Of a stretch of 64,000 nt of DNA, positions 8,636 through 17,654 are shown in pieces. Origin of the DNA: Mesorhizobium sp. STM 4661 (GTDB taxonomy: Bacteria; Pseudomonadota; Alphaproteobacteria; Rhizobiales; Rhizobiaceae); NCBI RefSeq assembly GCF_000359125.1, contig NZ_CAAF010000032.1, positions 1 to 64,000 of the forward strand, in the 5' to 3' direction. The first letter of the stretch is position 1; the number at the start of each line of letters is the position of its first letter. The position numbers were made by a program, and so were the translations under genes. Under the pieces are notes generated by a model. The model did no database searches. It was given only the letters and a program-made list of their open reading frames with translations, and had not been told where the DNA came from.

Positions 8636-9400
8636 CTACCAGCAGACAAAGCCGCCATCGACGATCAGGTCGATGCCGGTGACGAAACTCGAAGCGCGGC
8701 TGGCCAGGAACACGGTCGGGCCGACCATTTCCTCCGGCGTCGCCATGCGCCCCATCGGCGTGTCGCGCTCGAATATCTTGACTTGGTCGGCGACCTCCGG
8801 CCGCTTGTTCATCGGCGTCAGCGTGTAGCCGGGGCTGACCACATTGACGCGCAGGCCGCGATCGGCCCATTCCATGGCGAGGCTCTTCGACATGTGGATG
8901 ACGGCCGCCTTCGACGAATTGTAGTGCGCCTGGGTCAGGCCGCGATTGACGATCGAGCCCGACATCGAGGCGATGTTGATGATCGAGCCCTTGCGCCGCT
9001 CGAGCATGGTGCGCGCCTCCGCCTGGCAGGACAGGAACACGCCACTGACATTGACGTCATAGAGCTTCCGCCATTTTTCCAGCGACAGCGTCTCGGCCGG
9101 CTCAGCCCCGGCGATCCCGGCATTGTTGACGGCGATGCTCAGCGCGCCGAGTTCTTTCTCCGTACGCTCGACCGCCGCCGCCAGATCGTCTTCGGAAGTC
9201 ACCGTGCCGGTCAGCACCAGCGCCTTGCGGCCAAGCGCCGTGATCTTCTGCGCCGTCTCTTCCAGCCCGCCTTTGGAGGCATGGCCGAAACAGGCGATGT
9301 CGGCGCCGGCTTCGGCGAGACCAATGGCGATCGCCTGGCCGATGCCGCTGCCGGCGCCCGTCACCAGAGCCACGTCCCCGTGAAGATCGAATAGTGTCAT
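8636..9400 (-). CDS. Short-chain dehydrogenase/reductase, probable polyol dehydrogenase (2)
   Basis: A 254-residue classical SDR. The TGAGSGIG cofactor loop is at residues 15-22, NNAG at about 92, the catalytic Ser in IASMSGS, YNSSK at about 160-164, and VDGGFVCW at the end. The arrangement resembles NAD-dependent sugar-alcohol dehydrogenases (arabitol, threitol, sorbitol types). It lies 131 bases after the ABC ATPase gene, separated by a strong hairpin, and 12 bases before the second SDR. A role in oxidising the imported polyol is inferred from position; the substrate is not readable. Confidence 0.85.
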   Translation of the reverse strand: MTLFDLHGDVALVTGAGSGIGQAIAIGLAEAGADIACFGHASKGGLEETAQKITALGRKALVLTGTVTSEDDLAAAVERTEKELGALSIAVNNAGIAGAEPAETLSLEKWRKLYDVNVSGVFLSCQAEARTMLERRKGSIINIASMSGSIVNRGLTQAHYNSSKAAVIHMSKSLAMEWADRGLRVNVVSPGYTLTPMNKRPEVADQVKIFERDTPMGRMATPEEMVGPTVFLASRASSFVTGIDLIVDGGFVCW

Positions 9401-9443
9401 CGTCGGTCCCTCTGCTCCAACCGCCGGATCTCCCTGAAATGAA

Positions 9444-9468
9444 GGGGCGCCAGTCCTGCTGGCGCCCC
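9444..9468 (-). terminator. Hairpin between the ABC ATPase and SDR genes
   Basis: Perfect inverted repeat GGGGCGCCAG-TCCTG-CTGGCGCCCC, followed on the minus strand by TTCATTTC. It could be a partial terminator or mRNA-stability element separating the transport genes from the dehydrogenases. Confidence 0.5.
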
Positions 9469-9531
9469 GCGCGGTCCGGTGCCTGGGAGGGTATCACCTG
9501 CTGCGCTTTGTTCCGATTCCCTTGCCGTGCC

Positions 9532-11040
9532 TCAACTCGTCGCGAGTTCCATCACCGCGACATTGCTGGCCTCGCTGCGGTCGAGAATGCCGCGCTGGCG
9601 GCCGCGGCTCAGCACCAGCACCCGATGCGACAGGCCGAGCACTTCCTCGAGGTCGGAACTCACCACCACCACCGCCATGCCGGAGCGGGCGAGGTCGGCG
9701 ATGACGTCGTAGATCGCGGCACGCGCCCCGACATCGATGCCGCGCGTCGGCTCGTCGAGGATGAACACCTTGGGCGGCCGCGACACCCATTTGGCGATGA
9801 TCACCTTCTGCTGGTTGCCGCCGGAAAGCTTGCTGACCGCCTGGTTCGGCTTGCCTTTGACGCCGAGCCTGGAGATGCCGGCCTCGGCGAATTTCCGCAC
9901 CGCCTTTGGAAACACCCAGCCCTTCGGCGCGACATGGTCGAAATTGCCGAACGCCAAATTCTCGCCGATCGTCTGGTCGAGCACCACGCCTTGCGCCTTG
10001 CGGTCCTCGGGCACCAGCACGACGCCGGCCTTGATCGCCGCCGCCGGGCCATTGAGATGCACCGGCTTGCCGGCAACGCGCACCGAGCCCGACGAGATCG
10101 GATCGGCGCCGGCGATCGCCCGCACCAGTTCCGTGCGTCCGGCGCCGATCAGTCCGGCGATGCCGAGAATCTCGCCGGCCCGCACGGAAAAGCTCACCTT
10201 GTTGAAGCTCTTCTCCGGCGAGGACAGGTTTTCGACCTCAAGCAGCGTCTGGTCGCCCGGCGGCGACAGTTGCGGGAACATCCGCTCCACGCTGCGGCCG
10301 ACCATCTGCTCGACTATCGCGCGCACCGGGACGTCGGCGCGTTCGTGGCGGGCGACGATGCGCCCGTCGCGCATCACCACAACGCGGTCGGCGATCGCGG
10401 CGATCTCGTCCAGCCGGTGGCTGATATAGATGAAGGACATGCCTTCCACCTTGAGCTTGCGGATCTGCTTGAACAGCAGTTCCGTTTCCTCGCCGCCAAG
10501 GGCAGCCGTTGGTTCGTCAAGGATCAAGAGCTCGGCATTCAGCGTCAGCGCCTTGGCGATCTCGACCTGCTGCTGGGCGGCGATGCGCAATGTGCGCACC
10601 TTGCGCTCCGGCGAGACGTCGAGGCCGAGGCGCCTCAACTGCGCCGACGCCTGCGCGTTCATCGCCGCGCGGTCGATGCGGCCGCCGCGCATCGGCAGGC
10701 GCCCGACATAGACATTCTCCGCCACCGACAGGTCAGGCAGCAGCTTCAGTTCCTGGTGGATCATGCCGACGCCGGCATCGATGGCCGCGGCGGGGGAGGC
10801 GGGGGAATAAGGTTTCCCCCGCCAGGTGATGGTGCCGGCATCGGGCTTGGTCGAGCCGGCGATGATGTTGGAGACGGTCGACTTGCCGGCGCCGTTCTCG
10901 CCGAGCAGCGCCACGACCTCACCCGGCCGCACCTCGAAGCTTGCATCGGCCAGAACCTGGACTGGTCCATAGCTCTTGCAGAGGCCGCTGACGAAGAGCC
11001 CGTTGTGCGGGCTTTCGCCATGGTGAGGATCAGGAGACAT
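9532..11040 (-). CDS. Ribose-type sugar ABC transporter ATP-binding protein (double domain)
   Basis: A 502-residue CUT2-family ATPase (RbsA/XylG/AraG class) with two nucleotide-binding halves. The first has LLGENGAGKST and FIYISHRLDE. The second has a degenerate P-loop (GLIGAGRTE), as usual in this family, with LSGGNQQKV, FILDEPTRGID and SSDLEE. The frame stays open to 11106, but ATG 11040 (MSPDPHHGES) gives the usual length and avoids overlapping the binding-protein gene, so I chose it; the ribosome-binding site there is weak. It energises import together with the next two genes upstream. Confidence 0.85.
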   Translation of the reverse strand: MSPDPHHGESPHNGLFVSGLCKSYGPVQVLADASFEVRPGEVVALLGENGAGKSTVSNIIAGSTKPDAGTITWRGKPYSPASPAAAIDAGVGMIHQELKLLPDLSVAENVYVGRLPMRGGRIDRAAMNAQASAQLRRLGLDVSPERKVRTLRIAAQQQVEIAKALTLNAELLILDEPTAALGGEETELLFKQIRKLKVEGMSFIYISHRLDEIAAIADRVVVMRDGRIVARHERADVPVRAIVEQMVGRSVERMFPQLSPPGDQTLLEVENLSSPEKSFNKVSFSVRAGEILGIAGLIGAGRTELVRAIAGADPISSGSVRVAGKPVHLNGPAAAIKAGVVLVPEDRKAQGVVLDQTIGENLAFGNFDHVAPKGWVFPKAVRKFAEAGISRLGVKGKPNQAVSKLSGGNQQKVIIAKWVSRPPKVFILDEPTRGIDVGARAAIYDVIADLARSGMAVVVVSSDLEEVLGLSHRVLVLSRGRQRGILDRSEASNVAVMELATS

Positions 11041-11074
11041 CGTTGCGCTCGTCAACTCTTGGGAATGCCAGGCC

Positions 11075-12013
11075 CTAGGGATGCTTGGCGATGAACTGCT
11101 CGACATTGTCCTTGGTGGTCAGCGTCGCGTCCTGCAGCTGTTCGGCGGGAATGGTTTCGCCGGCCACCAGCTTGATCGCCGCATCGACGGCAAGCCGGCC
11201 CATGCCTTGCGTCTGCTGCGTCGCGGTGACGTCGAAGACGCCGTCCTTCAGCGCCTTCAGCGCCGCCACGTCGCCGTCGAAGCCGGCAACCCAGACCTTG
11301 TGGCCGGGATTGGCAACCTTGACCGCCTGGGCAGCACCAAGCGCAAGAGCGTCGGCCTGGCCGATGACGATCGAGACATCGGGATGCGCCTGCAGCAGAT
11401 CCTGCGTCAGCTTGAAACCTTCGTCCTGGTGCCAGCCTTCGCTCCACAGCTCGCCGACCACCTTGATGTCGGGATAGGCGGTCAGCGCTTCGCCGCAGCC
11501 CTTCGAACGGTCGACTTCCGGCGTCGTGCCCTTCTGGCCGTGGATGATGATCAGCTCGCCCTTGCCGCCGGCCTGCTTGGCGATGTAGTCGCACACCGCC
11601 TTGGCCGAGGCCACGCTGTTGGTGGCGATGAAGGTGTCGCCCGGTGCGCCATCGGCGTTGCGGTCGACATTGACGACCGGAATGCCGGCAGCCTTGGCGG
11701 TCTTGGTCGGAACGGTGGCGGCAGTGGCGCCGGCCGGGATATAGATCAGCGCGTCGATGTTCTGCGTAATCAGGTCCTGCACCTGGCTGACCTGCGTCGC
11801 CGAATCGCCCTTGGCGTCGACGGTGACGACTTCGATGCCCTTCTCCTTGCCGTAGGCTTCGACGGACTGCTTGATCTGGTTGAAGAAGTCGGCCTGCAGA
11901 TTGGCGACCGCGAGGCCGAGCTTCTTGGCTTCCTTGGCCGAGGCCATGTCGGTGAGGCCGAGCAGCGGAATGACGGCCGCGGCGGCAAGCAGCAGTGAAC
12001 GTTTGGTCAGCAT
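11075..12013 (-). CDS. Ribose-type sugar ABC transporter substrate-binding protein
   Basis: A 312-residue periplasmic binding protein of the RbsB (peripla_BP_4) family. A signal peptide covers about residues 1-25 (MLTKRSLLLAAAAVIPLLGL, then ASA). Typical elements are DSATQVSQVQDLI, ALIYIPAGA, PVVNVDRNADG and WVAGFDGD. ATG 12013 is preceded by GGAGGA at good spacing, so the longer frame upstream is not used. It lies between permease and ATPase genes, an unusual order but still one strand. The ligand is probably a sugar alcohol or pentose, judged from the SDR, kinase and SorC neighbours. Confidence 0.87.
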   Translation of the reverse strand: MLTKRSLLLAAAAVIPLLGLTDMASAKEAKKLGLAVANLQADFFNQIKQSVEAYGKEKGIEVVTVDAKGDSATQVSQVQDLITQNIDALIYIPAGATAATVPTKTAKAAGIPVVNVDRNADGAPGDTFIATNSVASAKAVCDYIAKQAGGKGELIIIHGQKGTTPEVDRSKGCGEALTAYPDIKVVGELWSEGWHQDEGFKLTQDLLQAHPDVSIVIGQADALALGAAQAVKVANPGHKVWVAGFDGDVAALKALKDGVFDVTATQQTQGMGRLAVDAAIKLVAGETIPAEQLQDATLTTKDNVEQFIAKHP

Positions 12014-12146
12014 GTGTTTCCTCCGTTGATGTTCAATCTGTCCCGCCTGCGCATCACGGCGCCCCTTGGCCGAACATTCCCAGTTTCGGATCGACCGATC
12101 CGTTTCCGCCCGGACATCCCAGGCGAATCTCATTGCGCCCCACTCT

Positions 12147-13157
12147 TCATTGCGCTCTGCGCCGCCAGGTGTCGGTGGCGACCGCCAGCGCGATCACCAC
12201 GCCGATCACCACCTGCTGGATGAAGGGCGAGACGCCGAGCAGGTTGAGCCCGTTGCGCAGCACGCCGATGATGAGCACGCCGATAACGGTGCCGCCGATC
12301 GAGCCGACGCCGCCCGACAGGCTGGCGCCGCCGATCACCACCGCCGCGATCGTGTCGAGCTCATAGCCGAGGCCGGAGCTCGGCTGCACGGAATCGAGCC
12401 GCGCCGCGAGCACGATGCCGGCGAGACCGGCGAGCACGCCGCAGATCGCATAGACCCAGTTGGTCAGCGACTTGACCGGAATGCCGGAGAGCCGCGCGAC
12501 CTCGGCGCTGCCGCCGATCGCATAGAGGCTGCGGCCGGTGGCGCGATAGTTCAGGAAGATCGCGAAGATGATGGCGAGTACGATCATCAGCCCGACGGTG
12601 ACCGACAGGAAACCGAAATGACGGGTGATCGACAGGCTGGTGAACCAGTCGGGAAAGCCGACGATCTGCGAGCCGTCGGTGATCATGTTGCCGAGGCCCC
12701 GCGCCACCGACATCATGGCCAGCGTGGCGATGAAGGGCGGCAGTTTGGTAACCGTCACCAGCAGGCCTGACACCAGCCCGCACAGGCCGGCGACGACGAG
12801 CGCTGCGGCGATGCCCGATGGCAGGCCGAGATTGAGATAGTCGGGATGGGCGACAAAGCCCATCACCATGGATGCCAGCGCCAGCACGGAACCGACGGAT
12901 AGATCGATGCCGCCGATCAGGATGACCAGCGTCATGCCGATCGCCATGATGCCGAGCACGGTGATCTGGTCGAGCACGTTGAGGACGTTGCGCACCGTCA
13001 GGAACGTGTCGGTGGTCAGCGTCAGCGCCAGGCACAGCAGCACCAGGCCGATCAGCGGTCCCATGGTTCCGGCGAACAGCGCCGAAAGCTTCGCGCCGGC
13101 CGCGGCCTGTACGCCGGTCCCGGCTTTCAAATCGCTCGCATCATTGCTCACAGCCAC
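12147..13157 (-). CDS. Ribose-type sugar ABC transporter permease
   Basis: A 336-residue RbsC-family membrane protein with about ten hydrophobic segments and the conserved stretches GGIDLSVGSVLAL, GRSLYAIGGS and GGASLSGGVGSIGGT. It is the first gene of the leftward transport run and faces the SorC regulator across 304 bases, so its promoter lies among the TGAACA half-sites there. It forms the membrane channel for the binding protein and ATPase that follow. Confidence 0.87.
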   Translation of the reverse strand: MAVSNDASDLKAGTGVQAAAGAKLSALFAGTMGPLIGLVLLCLALTLTTDTFLTVRNVLNVLDQITVLGIMAIGMTLVILIGGIDLSVGSVLALASMVMGFVAHPDYLNLGLPSGIAAALVVAGLCGLVSGLLVTVTKLPPFIATLAMMSVARGLGNMITDGSQIVGFPDWFTSLSITRHFGFLSVTVGLMIVLAIIFAIFLNYRATGRSLYAIGGSAEVARLSGIPVKSLTNWVYAICGVLAGLAGIVLAARLDSVQPSSGLGYELDTIAAVVIGGASLSGGVGSIGGTVIGVLIIGVLRNGLNLLGVSPFIQQVVIGVVIALAVATDTWRRRAQ

Positions 13158-13201
13158 TTCGTCTCCTCCGTCAGCGAAGCGGCGATGGCCCGCCGTCCGC
13201 C

Positions 13202-13270
13202 TTGTTCACCAGGCACCTCCCTGTGAACAATTTATCTTTGATATGCAATTTTGTTCAGCTAAACTGTTCA
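13202..13270. promoter_or_regulatory. Cluster of TGAACA-type half-sites, probable SorC operator
   Basis: Four half-sites lie in an A+T-rich patch: TTGTTCA 13202-13208, TGAACAA 13224-13230, TTGTTCA 13251-13257 and CTGTTCA 13264-13270. Sites two and three are inverted repeats; three and four are direct repeats 13 bases apart. Multiple half-sites fit tetrameric SorC-family repressors. The patch lies immediately upstream of the permease gene, 45 bases or more from its start, and about 190 bases from the SorC start. The rest of 13158-13461 shows no gene. Confidence 0.55.
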
Positions 13271-13461
13271 TTAGAAAATTGTCAAGGGCCGTTGCGCCAT
13301 TCGGCGGCGTTTGCGCCGCCAGACGGTTTGCCCTCCAGGGAAGTCAAAGGCATGATGCCTTGCCGGAATCGGGTTCCCCGGTTCGCACGTCTCCTGGTCA
13401 TGGGGGGACGGCGGCCGGGACAAGGTAGGACGGCTGTGGGCAGCCGTGGGAGGGCACGAGG

Positions 13462-14424
13462 ATGGCGGTGATCGAGAACGAAAAAGCCTCGCGCTTTCCG
13501 GATGGCGAGCTGAAGGCCCGCGCCGCCTGGCACTATTATGTCGAGGGGCTGACGCAGGAGAGGATTTCCGAGATCCTCGGCGTCGGCCGCATCAAGGTGC
13601 ATCGCATCCTCTCCGCCGCCCGCGAGGAGGGCATCGTCCAGTTCCGCATCCGCGACACCGTCGTCGAATGCGTGCAACTGGAAGAGAGCCTGAAGCAGCG
13701 CTTCGGCCTCAGCCAGGCCGTCGTCGTGCCGTCCGCCGCCGACAGGAGCAACGCGCCGCTGATGATCGGCCACGCCGCGGCCGCCTATCTGGCCGACAAT
13801 GTGAACCCTGGTGATGTCATCGCGCTCGGCTGGGGCCGCACGCTGAAATTCGCCATCAACGAACTGCCGCGGCGGCCGATCGCGAGAACCACGGTGGTCT
13901 CCATGCTTGGCGGCCTCACTCATGCCCAGCCGCTCAACCCGACCGAGAGCGCCTGGGAGTTCGCCGAAAAGATCGGCGCCGAATGCTTCCTGCTGCCGGT
14001 GCCGGTCTATGCCGACAGGCCGGAGCAGCGCGACGCCTTCATGAGCCAGCGCAGCGTCCAGGATGTCGTCTTCCGCGCGCGCAGGGCGAACATCGCCGTG
14101 CTCAGCGTCGGCTCGTTCTCCAACGACAGCCCGATCGCCAATTACGGCTTCATCAAGCCCAGCGAACTCGAGGAATTGCAGGCGGCCGGCGCCGTTGGCG
14201 ACATATTGTGCCATTTCATCGATGCCGAAGGCCGCCCGGTCGACCATGAGGTCAATCGCCGGGTCTGCGCCTATCCGCTGCAGGACCTCTCCGACATTCC
14301 CAACATCATCCTGGTTTCGGGCGGACAGGAGAAGGTGGCCGTCATGCGGGCAGCCCTTGCCAACGCCAGGGTTTCGGTGCTGATCACCGATGAGGATGCA
14401 GCCAAGGGCCTGCTCAACCGCTAG
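13462..14424 (+). CDS. SorC-family (sugar-binding) transcriptional regulator
   Basis: A 320-residue regulator: an N-terminal helix-turn-helix (LTQERISEILGVGRIKVHRIL, residues about 30-52) followed by a phosphosugar-binding SorC domain (GDVIALGWGRTL, RTTVVSMLGG, ELEELQAAGAVGDILCHFID, VSGGQEKVAVMRAAL). Family members such as EryD of Brucella control polyol operons and respond to phosphorylated intermediates. The gene is divergent from the permease and convergent with the kinase gene. I infer that it represses the transport-SDR run and the DRL-kinase pair, because similar palindromic sites lie before both. Confidence 0.87.
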   Translation: MAVIENEKASRFPDGELKARAAWHYYVEGLTQERISEILGVGRIKVHRILSAAREEGIVQFRIRDTVVECVQLEESLKQRFGLSQAVVVPSAADRSNAPLMIGHAAAAYLADNVNPGDVIALGWGRTLKFAINELPRRPIARTTVVSMLGGLTHAQPLNPTESAWEFAEKIGAECFLLPVPVYADRPEQRDAFMSQRSVQDVVFRARRANIAVLSVGSFSNDSPIANYGFIKPSELEELQAAGAVGDILCHFIDAEGRPVDHEVNRRVCAYPLQDLSDIPNIILVSGGQEKVAVMRAALANARVSVLITDEDAAKGLLNR

Positions 14425-14516
14425 ATATCGCGGCGCTGAGGATTTGAAAGAGATCAAGGCTGTCGCAGCCGATCTCAAATACAGCGGCGCAGAATTTCGC
14501 TCTGTAGCGATCCTTC

Positions 14517-14676
14517 CCACCCCCCTCTGTCCTGCCGGACATCTCCCCCGCAAGGGGGGAGATCGGCAATTGCGATGCCGTCGCTCATCCTGCAACGCTT
14601 GTGGTTGGCGAAAACGGTGATGAGGGCTCAATCTCCCCACTTGGGGGGAGATGGCCGCCAGGCCAGAAGGGGGGTG
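14517..14676. repeat. Imperfect palindromic intergenic repeat
   Basis: Arms 14517-14563 and 14631-14676 pair imperfectly (CCCCCCTCTGTCCTGCCGGAC against its complement), and each arm also holds its own small hairpin (ATCTCCCCC-GCAA-GGGGGGAGAT). It lies between the convergent SorC and kinase genes and fills most of 14425-14728. The family looks different from the repeat at 6254. Confidence 0.75.
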
Positions 14677-14728
14677 CTGTCCCGCCGACGCAAAGGCTGT
14701 CCGAAAGGTCTTCGACCTGTCAAAATCT

Positions 14729-16228
14729 CTAAACTTCTTCGCCAACTTCGCCGAGACGCGCGTGGATATCGCGCGTCGCGTGATAGAGGTCGCGGTAGAT
14801 TTCTTTGCGCGTGCGGTAGAAAGGGACCAAATCGCCGACCGGGTCGACATGCCTGGTCGGCGCTGCCGTCATCGCTTCCGCCGCAGCCTCGGGTGAGGCA
14901 AACCATCCCACAGCCGAGGCTGCAAGCATGGCAGCGCCGAGCGCCGCCGCTTCGTTGACTGGCGAGACGGAAAGAGGTCGTTCCAGCACACTGGCCATGA
15001 TGCGCATCAGCAGCTCCGAATTGGTGCCGCCGCCGGCCGCGATCATCGCCGTTGGCTTGCCGCCGGTCTGGCCCTCCATCGCTTCGCTGGCGATGGCCTG
15101 CTCGAAGGCGATGCCTTCCAACACGGCGCGGAAAAGATGCTTCGGCTCATGGTCGAGCGACAGGCCGACGATCGCGCCGCGCGCCGCGCCGTCCCAATAG
15201 GGGCTCATGACGCCGGCCCAATAGGGCATGACAAGCAGGCCGTCGCTGCCGGCGGCGACATCGACCGCCGCTTTCTCCAACGCCGCCGCGGAGGCCGAGC
15301 CGGTCGTGCGCACGATCCAGTCGACCAGTTGCATGCCGGAGCGCAGCACCGTCTCCAGCATGAAGCCGGAGCCGGTTGGCGAGACCAGCGTTCGAAACGT
15401 GTCGGACGTGGTGACCTCTTGGGAATAGCAGCCGCAGACGACACCGGAGCCAAGCGAGAGGTAGCTCTTGCCCGCGCCATGAACGCCCATGCCGAGGCCC
15501 ATCGCCTGGCCATCGCCGGCGCCGGCGATGATTGGCGTGCCTGCCCTCAGACCGGTTAGTCCCGCAACGCCTTTACTAAGTCCGCCGCACACCGTGCCCG
15601 GCGCCACCAGTTCCGGCAACTGGTCCGGTCGCAGCCCGGCGGCCTCGACAAGGCGTGGGTGCCAGCTACCGTTCTCGACATCGAGAAGCCCAAGCGGGTC
15701 GGCACTGGCAGTGCTGGTGACCAGCCGTCCGGTTAGTCGATGGACAAAGAAGCCGTGCACGTCGACGATTGCAGCGGCGTTGTGGAGTGCCCGCGGCTGG
15801 TGCTCCGCCAGCCAGGCGATGGCGTAGAGCGCCGGCGTCGGGTCCGGCGGCTTGCCGCTCCAGTCGCGGATCGCCTCGCGCCCAAGTTCGGCCGAAAGCC
15901 TGATGACCTGCGGGCGGGCGCGCTCGTCCAACCAAAGAATGGCGGGGATCAGCGGCTTGCCGCCGCCGTCGATCAGCGTGAAGGTCTCGCGCTGGTGGGC
16001 GATGGAAATAGCCGCTACGCGCGCGGCGCCGACCTTGTCGGTGACCGCTCTCAACGCACCGAGCAGCGCCGTCCACCAATGTTCGGCATCCTGCTCGAAA
16101 TGGCCCGGCTTGGGATTGGAAAGCGGATAGGTTTCACGCGCCTGGAACAGTTCCTTGCCGTCACGCGTGAAGGCTATCGCTTTCACGGCCGTCGTCGAGG
16201 CGTCGATCCCGATTACGACATCGTCCAT
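14729..16228 (-). CDS. FGGY-family carbohydrate kinase
   Basis: A 499-residue sugar kinase. The N-terminal ATPase fold starts GIDASTTAVKAIAF, WLDERARPQ carries the sugar-binding and catalytic region, and the C-terminal half has the FGGY-type AAGGGTNSELLMRIM and NEAAALGAAM. FGGY kinases phosphorylate sugars or polyols such as xylulose, ribulose, erythritol or glycerol. It follows the DRL-family gene by 21 bases, so the two are co-transcribed. The exact substrate cannot be given; no EryB- or EryC-like gene is nearby, which argues against the classical erythritol route. Confidence 0.87.
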   Translation of the reverse strand: MDDVVIGIDASTTAVKAIAFTRDGKELFQARETYPLSNPKPGHFEQDAEHWWTALLGALRAVTDKVGAARVAAISIAHQRETFTLIDGGGKPLIPAILWLDERARPQVIRLSAELGREAIRDWSGKPPDPTPALYAIAWLAEHQPRALHNAAAIVDVHGFFVHRLTGRLVTSTASADPLGLLDVENGSWHPRLVEAAGLRPDQLPELVAPGTVCGGLSKGVAGLTGLRAGTPIIAGAGDGQAMGLGMGVHGAGKSYLSLGSGVVCGCYSQEVTTSDTFRTLVSPTGSGFMLETVLRSGMQLVDWIVRTTGSASAAALEKAAVDVAAGSDGLLVMPYWAGVMSPYWDGAARGAIVGLSLDHEPKHLFRAVLEGIAFEQAIASEAMEGQTGGKPTAMIAAGGGTNSELLMRIMASVLERPLSVSPVNEAAALGAAMLAASAVGWFASPEAAAEAMTAAPTRHVDPVGDLVPFYRTRKEIYRDLYHATRDIHARLGEVGEEV

Positions 16229-16249
16229 CAGGTGGAGATCCGGTTGAGA

Positions 16250-17572
16250 TCAGGCGGCGTTGGTAACGAACCGTCCGTCCGACTGGTCGAGACGACGGCG
16301 GATCTGGGTTATCACCATCGAATCGTCGGGTACACAATTTTCATAGGTGAGGAAGTCGCCTGTCTTGACCGGCTTGACCACCTTGGCGCGCTCGGCCAGC
16401 CCGAGCGGCAGCGCACCCTTGGCGCGCGCGTCCTCCCAGGTCATGGCGAAGCCGCGATAGTCGTTCTCGCCGATCATGCCGAGCGACTGTCCGAGCCCAA
16501 GGTCGCTCTTGGCCACCGCCACCGCCTCGGCCACCGGATGGTCGAGCGGCTCCATGTCGGCGCGCTTGTAGACCACGGCGCGCGCCGCAGACAGCGGCAC
16601 TTCCAGGCTGGTCAGATGGTAGGGGCGGAAGATCGTGAAATAGGGGCCCTTGCCGACCTTGAGGTCGACCATGCGCTCCAGCACGCGCGGATGCCGGGTC
16701 TCGATGATGCAGAACACGCCGGGCGCCACGCCCTTGCCGATCGAATAGTCGACCACGCCCTTGCGATGCAACACGCCGCCATCTTCGCGCGGGCAAAGCA
16801 CGTTGGCGAGTTCCTCCAGCGTCGCCGCCGGACCGTGCATGCCGGGCACATCGGGCACCAGGCCGGTGGCGTTGGCGATCGCCACCATTTCGATCGCCGT
16901 CTTCGAGCCGTCGACGAACTCGACCAGCATGCGCGCATTCATGTTGCGCTCGCTCGCTTCTTTCTCGTAGTCGGCCGGCATGGCGTCGATCTTCAGCGGA
17001 TTGTTCTTGCCCTTGCCGGCGGCGATGATGTTGAAGCCGAGGCTCCTGGCAAAGCCGATGATCTCCAGCGTGCAGGCGGGCTCGTCGCCGGCCGCACCCG
17101 TATAGACCACGCCGGCCTTGCGCGCTTCTTCTTTCAGGAAACGCCCGATGGTGATGTCGGCCTCGACATTGAGCATGACGATATGCTTGCCGTTCTTCAT
17201 CACTTCCAGCGCAAACAGCGTGCCGATATTGGGATTGCCCGTGGCATCGATGATGACGTCGATGCGGCCGGCGGCGGCCAGCGCATGCAGGTCTTCGGTC
17301 ACCGCGAGCTTGCCGGCCTCGATGGCGCGATCGATCGCCGAGGCATTGGCCGCCTGCACGATGTCGGAACCGTCGTGGCCGGCGAGCAGCGCCGCGTCGA
17401 TCGCCGCTTGTGGCCGGACCTCTGAAATGGCGCCGATCCGCATGCCCGGCATCAGCGCCACCTGAACGACGATGTCGGTGCCCATCTGCCCGGCGCCGGC
17501 AAGCCCGATGGTGATCGGCCCCTGCTTTTCAGCGCGCTGCAAAAGTTCCGCTGCGAATTGCGGATGGGACAT
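16250..17572 (-). CDS. DRL-family (DXR-like) NAD(P)-dependent oxidoreductase with SAF-like C-terminus
   Basis: A 440-residue protein. The N-terminal Rossmann domain carries GLAGAGQMGTD (about residues 23-33) and VIIDATGNPNIG (about 105-116), as in homoserine dehydrogenase. A central catalytic domain has GAAGDEPACTLEI and AAGKGKNNPLK, and the C-terminal part (KTGDFLTYENCV) is SAF-like. This is the organisation of DRL, the alternative 1-deoxyxylulose-5-phosphate reductoisomerase of Brucella. The wider family is also found in sugar operons. Here it pairs with an FGGY kinase under a SorC regulator, so a reductoisomerase or dehydrogenase step on a phosphorylated polyol is more likely than isoprenoid synthesis; that is inference. 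Confidence 0.78.
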   Translation of the reverse strand: MSHPQFAAELLQRAEKQGPITIGLAGAGQMGTDIVVQVALMPGMRIGAISEVRPQAAIDAALLAGHDGSDIVQAANASAIDRAIEAGKLAVTEDLHALAAAGRIDVIIDATGNPNIGTLFALEVMKNGKHIVMLNVEADITIGRFLKEEARKAGVVYTGAAGDEPACTLEIIGFARSLGFNIIAAGKGKNNPLKIDAMPADYEKEASERNMNARMLVEFVDGSKTAIEMVAIANATGLVPDVPGMHGPAATLEELANVLCPREDGGVLHRKGVVDYSIGKGVAPGVFCIIETRHPRVLERMVDLKVGKGPYFTIFRPYHLTSLEVPLSAARAVVYKRADMEPLDHPVAEAVAVAKSDLGLGQSLGMIGENDYRGFAMTWEDARAKGALPLGLAERAKVVKPVKTGDFLTYENCVPDDSMVITQIRRRLDQSDGRFVTNAA

Positions 17573-17616
17573 GTCGCTTCCTCCAATTCCTGACGCGCCG
17601 CCGCGCCGAATTCATC

Positions 17617-17654
17617 TTTTGAACATTCCTATTTCCATTTGAAAAATATTTCAA
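17617..17654. promoter_or_regulatory. Palindrome upstream of the DRL-kinase pair, probable SorC site
   Basis: TTGAAAAATATTTCAA (17639-17654) is an inverted repeat, and TTTTGAACATT (17617-17627) holds a TGAACA half-site like those at 13202-13270. Both lie 45-82 bases upstream of the DRL start, where a repressor would act. The rest of 17655-17849 shows no gene. Confidence 0.5.

Noticed and set aside
14729..16228. Erythritol kinase of a classical ery operon
   Set aside because: The SorC gene and FGGY kinase fit, but eryB (GlpD-like) and eryC are not nearby and a DRL-family gene is present instead.
16250..17572. Housekeeping DXP reductoisomerase replacement for isoprenoid synthesis
   Set aside because: The DRL family allows it, but the coupled kinase, SorC regulator and sugar transporter point to catabolism. 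It could be revived if the genome lacks dxr.
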